Below are positions 25,778 to 33,381 of a stretch of DNA of 49,478 nt, piece by piece (positions within the stretch are counted from its first letter, which is position 1; every line of letters starts with the position of its first letter). The position numbers were made by a program, and so were the translations under genes. The stretch is from the NCBI GenBank assembly GCA_022791155.1, contig JAAVYN010000037.1:1-49478 (forward strand). The letters are read 5' to 3'. The notes beneath the pieces were generated by a model. The model was not told where the DNA came from, made no database searches, and saw only the letters and a list, made by a program, of their open reading frames with translations. The DNA is from Bacillota bacterium (GTDB taxonomy: Bacteria > Bacillota > Clostridia > Lachnospirales > Anaerotignaceae).

Positions 25778-25897
25778 GTGGGAGGGGCACAGCAAGCTCT
25801 CGAATTTCCCTTCGGGAAACGCTCCACTTCGTTGCGCGCCGCGACTCTCACGCGGTTCGCACATCTCGGAGTTGCGAGGGCCGAATGCCCCTCCCAC
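25778..25897 (-). repeat. Dispersed hairpin repeat, copy R3, bounded by 12-bp inverted repeats
   Basis: A 120-bp unit flanked by perfect inverted repeats GTGGGAGGGGCA (25778-25789) and TGCCCCTCCCAC (25886-25897). Inside, in the same orientation as R1, are stem A TTTCCC/GGGAAA (25805-25819) and stem B CCGCG/CGCGG (25839-25855). It lies in inverted orientation to R2. The form recalls a miniature inverted-repeat element, but no target-site duplication was identified. Confidence 0.75.
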
Positions 25898-26065
25898 AAC
25901 CCTCCCCTGTTTGGCCACGCCTTTTGTCGGGAATTCAAGTCACCAACTTTTATTGATGTTTAACGCTGTGAGGAATTTTAGAAAATAAAAGTTACTATAA
26001 ATGTTCAATTTAGTTTTTAAAATCAAACCAACAACCACAAACAAAAAACTCCCATAGATCAAATT

Positions 26066-26125
26066 CAACATAGCGTTCCGCGGGAAAAAACTCGAGATTC
26101 CGCTGGTTTGTGAACTGGCGCTCCC
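26066..26125 (+). repeat. Dispersed hairpin repeat, copy R4 (degenerate)
   Basis: Same orientation as R2. CATAGCGTTCCGCGGGAA matches the R2 linker and left arm of stem A, then ACTCGAGATTCCGCTG and TGTGAACTGGCG recall TTCGAGAACCTGC and TGCGAACCGGC. The stem is reduced to TTCC/GGAA, so the copy looks decayed. Confidence 0.5.
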
Positions 26126-26456
26126 ATCGGCCATGCTCCCTTTCCCAAACCGAAATTCAAAAAAATGCTGTTGAAATGTCACAAAGCAAAAATCCATTGC
26201 AAAATATACACACTGCCAAAAAATGCATCAACTTCAAACCCAGGGCAGCCCAAAACCTTCCAGTAAAATTTAATGACATTTTGCCCACAAACTGCATGAA
26301 AACATGTTTGTCACCAATTGAAAACGGCCAATTTGCGCTGTTTTCAAAAAATCAAACAAATTTTCAACCCAATTTGCGTTCTATTTCTTACTGCATTTAC
26401 TGTAAACTTGAGCAGTCACGTTCGCCAAAAATTTTTTAAAAACCCCCATTTTTCTA
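26126..26456. other. Gene-free AT-rich stretch upstream of acl
   Basis: No gene seen; T- and A-runs only, ending at the acl promoter. Confidence 0.4.
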
Positions 26457-26487
26457 TTGACATTCTATCTATGGCATGTTTTATAAT
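26457..26487 (+). promoter_or_regulatory. Promoter of the acl pair
   Basis: TTGACA (26457-26462) and TATAAT (26482-26487) with a 19-nt spacer, about 83 bp before the first acl gene. Confidence 0.55.
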
Positions 26488-26570
26488 TCATTATAACCGG
26501 GATTTTTAATGCTTATCCCTGTACACAAAAAATCGTGCAAAACCGATCTTATTAAAAGGAGGAAATTAAA

Positions 26571-27023
26571 ATGGTTGGAGAAAAAGTGGTTCTTCATGCA
26601 ATGATGAAGGGCAGTGACGGACACTATGTTGGCGGTTTGGTTAATGGAGCAAGAATCGTTCATTTCTGGGGTGATGTTGGAACAGAACTCATGGTTCGTG
26701 TTGACGGCGACATCAGCCTTTTCCTTGGCTATGAAGAAATCAATTTCACAGCTCCTGTTTATGTTGGAGACTTCATGGAATATGTTGGCTGGATTGAAAA
26801 AGTTGGAAACACATCCTACACATGCAAATTTGAAGCATACAAAGTTGCCACAATGTGCGACAGAACTGACATGGACATGACAGGCGTTGAGCACACAGCC
26901 GCCACAGCTTGCGTGCCTCCAATCCTTTGCGGCACAGCAACAGGAAGCCTCTACATCGCCAAAAAAGACCAAAGAGGCGAAACAGACCCGAAATTTGTTC
27001 ACGAACATACATCAAAAAAATAA
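26571..27023 (+). CDS. acl1: Beta-alanyl-CoA ammonia-lyase, paralogue 1 (hotdog fold)
   Basis: A 150-residue hotdog-fold protein closely resembling the beta-alanyl-CoA:ammonia lyase of Clostridium propionicum as I recall it. Matching segments are HYVGGLVNGARIV, WGDVGTELMV, VDGDISLFLGY, FTAPVYVGDFMEY, GWIEKVGN, SYTCKFEA and ATGSLYIAKKDQRG. The enzyme removes ammonia from beta-alanyl-CoA to give acryloyl-CoA, a step of beta-alanine fermentation. A 3-aminobutyryl-CoA lyase role (lysine pathway) is the main alternative. ATG with AAAGGAGG upstream. It differs from paralogue 2 at 14 of the first 133 residues and completely at the C-terminal tail (GETDPKFVHEHTSKK). Confidence 0.82.
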   Translation: MVGEKVVLHAMMKGSDGHYVGGLVNGARIVHFWGDVGTELMVRVDGDISLFLGYEEINFTAPVYVGDFMEYVGWIEKVGNTSYTCKFEAYKVATMCDRTDMDMTGVEHTAATACVPPILCGTATGSLYIAKKDQRGETDPKFVHEHTSKK

Positions 27024-27084
27024 TTTCTTAAAAATGATTCGAACAAAACCCACAAAAAATTGATTGATATAGGAGGAAATTATC

Positions 27085-27540
27085 ATGGTTGGAGAAAAAG
27101 TTGTACATCATATAATGATGAAAGGCGCTGACGGACACTATGTTGGCGGGCTTGTAAACGGTGCAAGAATTGTTGACATGTGGGGCGATGTTGGCACAGA
27201 ACTTATGGTTTATGTTGACGGCGACATCAGCCTTTTCCTTGGCTACAAAAATGTTGAATTCACAGCTCCTGTTTATGTTGGAGACTTCATGGAATATCAC
27301 GGCTGGATCGAAAAAGTTGGCAACTGCTCATACACATGCAAATTTGAAGCATATAAAGTTGCCACAATGTGCGACAGAACTGACATGGACATGACAGGCG
27401 TTGCCCACACAGCCGCCACAGCTTGCGTGCCTCCAATCCTTTGCGGCCGCGCAACAGGAAGCCTCTACATCGCCAAAAAAGACCAGAGAGGCCCTCAGAA
27501 AGATTCATTCAAAGACGCTGTTCACACAACAAGCAAATAA
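27085..27540 (+). CDS. acl2: Beta-alanyl-CoA ammonia-lyase, paralogue 2 (hotdog fold)
   Basis: A 151-residue protein, 61 bp downstream of its paralogue and with its own AGGAGG. It keeps all the family segments and has the tail QRGPQKDSFKDAVH, which is closer to the remembered C. propionicum enzyme than paralogue 1. The positions that differ from paralogue 1 cluster around residues 8-15, 31-43, 55-58, 72 and 81. From about codon 82 to 134 the two genes are almost identical at the nucleotide level, including synonymous sites, whereas the 5' halves differ at many third positions. A terminator follows, so the pair probably forms one transcript. Confidence 0.84.
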   Translation: MVGEKVVHHIMMKGADGHYVGGLVNGARIVDMWGDVGTELMVYVDGDISLFLGYKNVEFTAPVYVGDFMEYHGWIEKVGNCSYTCKFEAYKVATMCDRTDMDMTGVAHTAATACVPPILCGRATGSLYIAKKDQRGPQKDSFKDAVHTTSK

Positions 27541-27561
27541 TCAAACATAATTTTCAACCAC

Positions 27562-27606
27562 AAAGGCAAAGTTCCTTTTCAAAGGCTCTTTGCCTTCATT
27601 TTTGTT
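27562..27606 (+). terminator. Intrinsic terminator of the acl pair
   Basis: AAGGCAAAG (27563-27571) with CTTTGCCTT (27588-27596), loop containing a smaller CCTTTTCAAAGG stem, then CATTTTTGTT. Confidence 0.75.
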
Positions 27607-27837
27607 GTAACAATCACATTTTCCAAAATCGAAATCCTTCTGTTTGAAAATCCCCAAACTTTTTGCAGACCAAATTTGAAAAATGTGTTTTTTGTTTGCG
27701 AAAACACAAAATTTTTACAAATTCAAAATCACAATGCCAAATGTGTCTCTTTTCATATGTGAATGTAACATACTTCACAAATTTGTTAAAAATTTCTATG
27801 AATATATCAAAAATTATAAAATCATATAATTAATCAC

Positions 27838-27867
27838 TTGTTATTTCCCGTTGTTATGTAGTATAAT
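27838..27867 (+). promoter_or_regulatory. Probable promoter of the ABC-F gene
   Basis: TTGTTA (27838-27843), 18-nt spacer, TATAAT (27862-27867). The start codon is over 500 bp downstream, which implies a long leader. Confidence 0.5.
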
Positions 27868-28385
27868 TAATTGCAATTCAAATTATGTTGCAGCTGAATT
27901 TCAAAAATCAGTTGAAAACATAATTTGCTTCTGTGTTTTTCAGTTTGTTGTTCAAAATTCTGCAAACTAATTCACAGCCTCATTTTTCAATTTTGGATTC
28001 TGTGGGCAGAAACAAAAATCTCCCAAGCATCAGCCAAAATTTTTGTGATGAGGTCAAATTTATATTTCGAGGTGAAAACATGATTATCATTTCCTGCTGA
28101 TTTTAACTTATGGATTGGGCGTTTTTATGTTCATTGAAATCAAAAGCTTTCGTTGAACAAAAATGCGTTTCCAAATGCCATGAGTCATTCGCGCTTTTGT
28201 TCTCCAAAAACGCGAACAATCGTTGACTTTTGAACATGCACGGTTCAAACGTGTTTGTTTTGTCGCGCCCGCGGGAAATTTTAATCTTTTTTGGTATGCC
28301 AAATTTCGGCCTTTTTTGTGCCGGCGTAAATTCATGGCTTTTAAGATTTCTCCGCGCGCCTGTTTTTACGCCAAGGAGGTATACC
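27868..28385 (+). promoter_or_regulatory. Long structured leader of the ABC-F gene
   Basis: No conventional gene. Stem-loops visible include ATGTTCA/TGAACA flanking 28127-28158, TTCGCG/CGCGAA (28188-28193 with 28211-28216) and TTTGAAC/GTTCAAA near 28226-28249. Past about 28268, CCCGCGGG is followed by T-rich DNA containing TTTGG/CCAAA. Genes of this class are often controlled by ribosome-dependent attenuation, and a short reading frame with a ribosome binding site sits at 28080. Confidence 0.4.
28080..28100 (+). CDS. Candidate leader peptide upstream of ABC-F
   Basis: ATG-ATT-ATC-ATT-TCC-TGC-TGA encodes MIIISC. GAGGTG (28069-28074) lies 5 nt upstream. It is followed by the leader hairpins and lies about 285 bp before the ABC-F start. 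Short leader frames precede several resistance ABC-F genes. No conservation data are available here, and a frame this short can arise by chance. Confidence 0.3.
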   Translation: MIIISC

Positions 28386-29861
28386 ATGTCTTTAATAAAT
28401 GTAAGAAATCTAACTTTTTCATATCCCGGCAGTTTTGACAATGTGTTTGAAAACGTCAGCTTTCAAATTGACACATGCTGGAAACTCGGTTTCACAGGCC
28501 GCAACGGCCGCGGAAAAACAACGTTTCTCAAACTGCTTATGGGTCTGTATGATTACAGCGGAACAATAGATTCCAACGTCAAATTTCAATATTTTCCTCT
28601 TGAAGTCAAAAATGCCAATGACACTGTTTTCAACATAATAAACGAACATTGTCCAACTCTAATGGAATGGGAAATATTAAAAGAATTCTCACAGCTCAAA
28701 CTTGAAGCCAAAACGTTATGCCGCCCCTTTTCAACATTGTCTGGCGGTGAAACTGTCAAAGTTCTTTTGGCCGCTTTGTTCATGAGCGGCGGCTTCCTTC
28801 TCATAGATGAGCCCACAAACCACATTGACATGGAAACACGTCAAATTGTGGCCGAATATCTTCGCTCAAAAAGCGGCTTCATACTTGTTTCTCATGACAG
28901 AAGCCTGCTTGATGAATGCACAGATCACACACTTGCCATAAACAAAACAAACATCGAAATTCACAAGGGCACATTTTCCACGTGGTGGGAAAACAAACAG
29001 AACAAAGACGCATTTGAAGAAGCCGAAAATGAAAAACTAAAAAAAGATATAAAACGCCTTGAATTTTCCGCCCAAAAAAAGGCAAACTGGAGCAACGCCG
29101 TTGAAAAAACAAAATTTGGGCATAAACTGTCCGGAATAAAGCCGGACAAAGGCTATATCGGTCACAAGGCGGCAAAAATGATGAAAAGATCTAAATCAAT
29201 CGAAAACCGCCGTCAGCAGGCCGTCGAAAAAAAATCGTCACTTCTCAAAAACATTGAAAGTTCAGAAACGCTCAAACTGAGCCAGCTTGATTATCACAAG
29301 CATGTGTTGGCTGAATTCAAAAACATTTCACTATATTACAGCTCTGAAAAGGTTTGTGAAAACATTTCATTCTCTGTTGAAAAATGTGACCGGATTTGCA
29401 TTTCCGGGCCAAACGGCTGCGGAAAATCTTCAGTTTTGAAGCTTATGACAGGGCAAAAAATTGAATATACAGGAGAATTCAAAATTGGCAGTGGCCTCAA
29501 AATGTCATTTGTCAGCCAAGACGTTTCGCATTTGAGCGGAACTCTTTCGCAACTCGCTTCATCAAAAGGGATTGAGGAACACATATTCAAGGCAGTTTTG
29601 CGAAAACTTGATTTTTCAAGAGAACAGTTTGAAAAAGACATGAAGTTTTTCAGCGACGGCCAAAAGAAAAAAGTTGCATTGGCCGCAAGTTTGTGCGAGC
29701 ATGCGCACATTCACGTTTGGGATGAGCCTCTAAACTTCATTGATGTAATATCAAGAATACAAATTGAAGAGCTCATACTTGAGTCGCAGCCAACAATAAT
29801 TTTTGTTGAGCATGACAGAAAATTCCGCGACAATATAGCCACAAAAATTGTTGAAATTTGA
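28386..29861 (+). CDS. Lsa-type ABC-F ribosomal protection protein
   Basis: A 491-residue protein with two ATP-binding cassettes and no membrane domain. The first cassette has GRNGRGKTT (38-46), LSGGE and FLLIDEPTNHID. The inter-domain arm contains KGYIGHKAAKMMKRSKSIENRR. The second cassette has ISGPNGCGKSS, a degenerate signature FSDGQKKKVALAASL, and HVWDEPLNFID. This arrangement and the WDEPLN(F/Y) box match Lsa-family ABC-F proteins, which dislodge lincosamides, streptogramin A and pleuromutilins from the ribosome. Sequence alone does not prove resistance; a housekeeping ABC-F role is possible. ATG at 28386 with AAGGAGG upstream. Confidence 0.88.
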   Translation: MSLINVRNLTFSYPGSFDNVFENVSFQIDTCWKLGFTGRNGRGKTTFLKLLMGLYDYSGTIDSNVKFQYFPLEVKNANDTVFNIINEHCPTLMEWEILKEFSQLKLEAKTLCRPFSTLSGGETVKVLLAALFMSGGFLLIDEPTNHIDMETRQIVAEYLRSKSGFILVSHDRSLLDECTDHTLAINKTNIEIHKGTFSTWWENKQNKDAFEEAENEKLKKDIKRLEFSAQKKANWSNAVEKTKFGHKLSGIKPDKGYIGHKAAKMMKRSKSIENRRQQAVEKKSSLLKNIESSETLKLSQLDYHKHVLAEFKNISLYYSSEKVCENISFSVEKCDRICISGPNGCGKSSVLKLMTGQKIEYTGEFKIGSGLKMSFVSQDVSHLSGTLSQLASSKGIEEHIFKAVLRKLDFSREQFEKDMKFFSDGQKKKVALAASLCEHAHIHVWDEPLNFIDVISRIQIEELILESQPTIIFVEHDRKFRDNIATKIVEI

Positions 29862-29994
29862 GGCTGCATTCCTGCAAATGCATATATTTATTTAATTTTT
29901 GCAACAATACTTACAGCTTTCTTAATGTTGTTGCTTTTCGCCGTCTGACGTTATAAAATTTACATTACCATAAATCAGATACGGAGTGATATAT

Positions 29995-30477
29995 ATGAAA
30001 CGATATTTCAAGCCATTTTTTGTGGCTTCAATTATAATCATCAGCGCTTTGACGCTTTCCTCATGCAAAAAAAGCAGCAAACAAACATCAGCTCCAGTTC
30101 GCGACGGTTCTTCAAGCACTTCTGAAAACTCAATTGAGCTTGAGCTTCCTGACAACAGCGCCACAAACTCCCCCACAGTTGAAAAAGAAAGCCTCACTGT
30201 TGAAATTGGAAACGACATTGGGCGAAATGTGTCAAAACTGTCAATACGCCCCAATTCCGAAAGCCAATGGACAGAAATATCCATTGACAACGGAATTTGG
30301 AAAAGTGGATATATGATACCTGTCAAAATTGAAGCAGAATCAATACCAATTGCCGAAAATGGCTGGGACATCGAGGTCACTTTTTCTGATGACAGCTCCA
30401 CAAAAGTGTTTGAGGGAATTCCCTTTGAAAATGAAAAATCGTTCATTCTGACCAGTGATGGTGTGGTTTTTTCATAA
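29995..30477 (+). CDS. Lipoprotein of unknown function
   Basis: 160 residues. Signal peptide with lipobox LTLSSC (Cys near position 24), then a Ser/Thr-rich linker (KKSSKQTSAPVRDGSSSTSENS) and a beta-rich domain (about 60-160; LTVEIGNDIGRNVSKLSIRPNS, WDIEVTFSDDSSTKVFEG). It is probably anchored to the outer face of the cytoplasmic membrane. I do not recognise the domain. The ATG at 29995 is 8 nt after CGGAG; an in-frame GTG would add three residues. A terminator follows at 30511. Confidence 0.82.
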   Translation: MKRYFKPFFVASIIIISALTLSSCKKSSKQTSAPVRDGSSSTSENSIELELPDNSATNSPTVEKESLTVEIGNDIGRNVSKLSIRPNSESQWTEISIDNGIWKSGYMIPVKIEAESIPIAENGWDIEVTFSDDSSTKVFEGIPFENEKSFILTSDGVVFS

Positions 30478-30510
30478 ACGGGTACCTAAACGCCAGAGAA
30501 CAATTTGACT

Positions 30511-30533
30511 GAAGGCAGTAATGCCTTCTTTTT
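30511..30533 (+). terminator. Intrinsic terminator of the lipoprotein gene
   Basis: GAAGGCA (30511-30517) with TGCCTTC (30522-30528), 4-nt loop, TTTTT tail. Confidence 0.85.
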
Positions 30534-30612
30534 ATATGCAAAATGCTCAAAAACACGTCTTTTCAAAATCATATTTCGGAATGTTTTTTTGAAAAATAAA
30601 CAATAAAAACAC

Positions 30613-30641
30613 TTGACAAATTTAACAAGGACATTTATAAT
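30613..30641 (+). promoter_or_regulatory. Perfect-consensus sigma-A promoter
   Basis: TTGACA (30613-30618), exactly 17 nt, TATAAT (30636-30641). The next supported reading frame is the 31-codon gene at 31156, about 510 nt downstream. Confidence 0.85.
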
Positions 30642-30647
30642 TCAATC

Positions 30648-31155
30648 CACAGACATTTGATATGGCTATATTTAACAAACAAAAGCATAGATATAGCCAA
30701 AAATCGTATTGAATTTTATGAAAAATCACTTAAAATACAATTTGTATAAATGTCCAACAAAAATATGAAATTCAGTCGGTATATGAATGAAATTGAGGAG
30801 CCACGGTTGTGTGAATCAAACAAAAACCGCCAAAACATATTGACATTTTTTGAACCCTCTCTGGCAGAACTAAAACATGCCGTTTCAAAAACTGCATCTC
30901 ACCAACAAAATGCATTGCCGCAAAGTGACAAAAAATATGGCCAAAATCATAATAAAAATGTTCAAAAGTTTACACACAACAGTGCTAAAATGCATATTAT
31001 GATTATATTCAGGCCATACTCTATGAACAGAAACATGGCTGCACCAAAATTGTTCCGCTGTTTTCAAGGCGTTGCAGCTTTTATAACAGCTTGACAATAA
31101 AACACATTTGGAAGCATCGTCTATCAATATTTCAATTTAAAAAGGAGAGTTTATT
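30648..31155 (+). ncRNA. Candidate non-coding transcript or long 5' UTR
   Basis: Expected transcript from the consensus promoter. A hairpin TGGCTATAT (30663-30671) with ATATAGCCA (30691-30699) lies about 15 nt after the probable start site. An open frame at 30750-31094 lacks a ribosome binding site and family resemblance. No known RNA family was recognised. Confidence 0.3.
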
Positions 31156-31251
31156 ATGAAAAATTTATTCAAAGTGCACAAAACAGCAATGAAAATCTGG
31201 TGTTCAACAGTGGCTGTAATAATCGCTGTGTTCACTATAGCTTTTATATAA
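31156..31251 (+). CDS. Small 31-residue single-span membrane peptide
   Basis: Encodes MKNLFKVHKTAMKIWC then STVAVIIAVFTIAFI and a stop. It has a basic N-terminal half and a hydrophobic C-terminal helix of about 15-18 residues, typical of small membrane proteins and some type I toxins or regulators. AAAGGAGAG ends 6 nt before the ATG. The strong ribosome binding site, the plausible topology and the terminator downstream argue for a real gene. No family is recognised. Confidence 0.55.
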   Translation: MKNLFKVHKTAMKIWCSTVAVIIAVFTIAFI

Positions 31252-31815
31252 AACTTAAAAGCAGCAATTGAGCATTGCGGAAATAATATACAAATGTTTT
31301 CATTGGAAGGAGCTTTCAGCTTTTGAGAAATGAAATAAAAATTGGCAATTGGAACATATTGCAAAAGCCGCGCTGTTGAATTTGTGCGGCTTTTCAAAAT
31401 TCCATGAAAAAACATCAAAGCTTTATATTATTCACCCACACGCTTGAGAGAGCGCAAGCACGTTTCTTTTTGTGTGGCTCAAATGAAGCAGAAGTTCACT
31501 GCGCATAATTTGCAACATGTGCCCAGCACAAACTTTCAGCAAGTTTGTGCATGGCAAATATAAATTTTGCTGATTGTGATAAATATGATTAATGAATGCA
31601 TTGAAAACTATAAAAAGCCGCCTAAAATATAATGGCTGATGAATCAAGAGCGTTGCCAATGATGAACAAAACCTCCATTTTCATGTGACAAAATATAGCC
31701 CGCAACTATAAATTCACAGGAAAATGAAGGTTCGTGATTAAAGCATTTCAACCAACTTTTAAGTTATATATTTCATTGAAATTTATTCTGTCATGTTCTT
31801 ATATTAACATATTTA
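31252..31815. other. Gene-free stretch between the small peptide and the antiporter gene
   Basis: After the terminator at 31363-31398 no supported gene is present. A second ribosome-binding-like GGAAGGAG at about 31305 precedes a TTG frame of only 18 codons. The repeat ATTCTGTCAT occurs twice around the 3' end of the antiporter gene. Confidence 0.4.
31363..31398 (+). terminator. Intrinsic terminator after the small membrane peptide
   Basis: AAAAGCCGC (31363-31371) pairs with GCGGCTTTT (31386-31394). Confidence 0.7.
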
Positions 31816-33381
31816 TCATTCTGTCATTGCAGATTCTTCAAGTTCAATGACTTCTTTAACTTCACCTTGATTTCTGGCTTCTTCTTCAAGCTGATCAAGC
31901 ATCATTTTTCTCTTTTCCTGACTCATTTTGAACATTCCTATGCCTGTTACCGCAAGGAATATCGCCGCCACAGGGTTCAGCCAGCAGTTCAGTGCATATT
32001 TGCAATATCCGCCAACGCCATAGGCCGCCACTCCAAAAAGACCAATGTAATATGCGCCCGAAGCTGACCATGGAACAAGCGGCGTTGTCATTGTTCCAAC
32101 GTCTTCAAGTGTACGTGAAAGCACCTTGGGATCAAGCCCTTGTTCAAAATATTCCCTCTTATAAATTTCAGAAACTATTATGTGTGCAGGATATGACGAA
32201 CCGGCGCAGCTCATTATAACAAAGTCTGTTGCCAATGTCGAAGTGATAAGTTTTATTCTGCTGTCCTTGCAAAGTTTGAGCAAAGGCGCAAAAGCTGTTT
32301 GAAGGAAGCCGGCAGCGCTCATTATGGATGCCAAAACAAAGCCGCAGCAAACAGTGATGTTTGTGCTGCCCATACTGCTCATTCCGCCCCTTTGCAATAT
32401 GGAAAGTGTTTGACTTGACAACATGGATGGATCTTCAAAACCGAGGTATGAAACCTTCATTCCGCTTGTGGCGGCATTCAACACATTGGCAACATCACCC
32501 CTTTGATATAAAATTGCCACAAAAACTGCTGCAAAAGTTGCTATGCAAAGTGAAGGCATGTTCCCCCATTTCAAAACCGAACCCAAAAATATGAGCACAA
32601 AAGGTATGAGAACGACAGGGCTAAATTTGAAAGCGCTTTCCAGTTCTCTGCTGACTGTGATTGCCACTTCTGGAAGCTCTGAGCCGCCTGACATATTTCG
32701 GCCGCATATGTAGAAAAACACTGCACAAATCACGGCTGTTGGCAAAGTTGTATAAAGCATTGAATATATATGTTCATATATGGTTGTCCCTGCACACAAA
32801 GGCGCAAGTATCGTTGTTTCGCTTATGGGTGAAAGCTTGTCGCCGAATATGGAGCCGCTCACTATGGCTGCCACAAGTATCGTTGGTTCAGCCCCAATTC
32901 CAAGCCCGGCGCCAAACATTGCAAGCCCAATTGTTCCGGCTGTTGTCCAGCTTGTTCCAGTCACCACTGAGAACACTGAACAGGATATGAACGACCACAA
33001 ATATATTTGGTTTGGGTTAATAACTTTGAATATAAGATAAATCAAATAAGGTATTGTTCCGCAATATATACATGCGGCTATTGTCGCGCCAACAAGGAAG
33101 TTCATAAGTATTATTATTGTAACCGACTTAAACTTCTCAACAATGGCATTTTGAAGCTGTTCCCACTTCCAGCCGCATCTGAATGCCATAAAAACGAATA
33201 TAAATGATGCCAACATAAGAAGTGGATTAACAGGTAAGCCATATCCTATATAGCCAACTGCGATAATCGTTATAAGTATAACAAGCGCAAGCAAAGATTC
33301 AAAAAAAGTTGGCGCCCTTTTGACTTTTTCATGCTTGTTTTGATCGCCGTTGGCCGAATTAGAATTAAAAAATTTTGCCAT
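31816..33381 (-). CDS. NhaC family Na+/H+ antiporter
   Basis: A 521-residue polytopic membrane protein with about 11-12 helices. Family motifs include GTSWTTAGTIGLAMFGAG, SGSIFGDKLSPISETTILAPLCAGTTIYEHI (central ion-pathway segment) and TTPLVPWSASGAYYIGLFGV. NhaC members exchange Na+ for H+; some relatives (MleN) exchange organic acids, so coupled transport of a fermentation acid is possible. The ATG at 33381 follows AAAGGAG; the open frame extends six codons further without support. It is flanked by long AT-rich gaps and lies between the acl pair and the Etf operon. Confidence 0.88.
   Translation of the reverse strand: MAKFFNSNSANGDQNKHEKVKRAPTFFESLLALVILITIIAVGYIGYGLPVNPLLMLASFIFVFMAFRCGWKWEQLQNAIVEKFKSVTIIILMNFLVGATIAACIYCGTIPYLIYLIFKVINPNQIYLWSFISCSVFSVVTGTSWTTAGTIGLAMFGAGLGIGAEPTILVAAIVSGSIFGDKLSPISETTILAPLCAGTTIYEHIYSMLYTTLPTAVICAVFFYICGRNMSGGSELPEVAITVSRELESAFKFSPVVLIPFVLIFLGSVLKWGNMPSLCIATFAAVFVAILYQRGDVANVLNAATSGMKVSYLGFEDPSMLSSQTLSILQRGGMSSMGSTNITVCCGFVLASIMSAAGFLQTAFAPLLKLCKDSRIKLITSTLATDFVIMSCAGSSYPAHIIVSEIYKREYFEQGLDPKVLSRTLEDVGTMTTPLVPWSASGAYYIGLFGVAAYGVGGYCKYALNCWLNPVAAIFLAVTGIGMFKMSQEKRKMMLDQLEEEARNQGEVKEVIELEESAMTE

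Noticed and set aside
28103..28441. 112-codon minus-strand frame opposite the ABC-F leader
   Set aside because: No ribosome binding site; an antisense shadow of leader hairpins and the ABC-F 5' end.
30750..31094. 114-codon plus-strand frame behind the consensus promoter
   Set aside because: No ribosome binding site, biased composition typical of AT-rich non-coding DNA, no recognisable domain; kept only as part of a possible RNA.
31432..31659. 75-codon minus-strand frame between the small peptide and the antiporter gene
   Set aside because: No ribosome binding site or recognisable composition.
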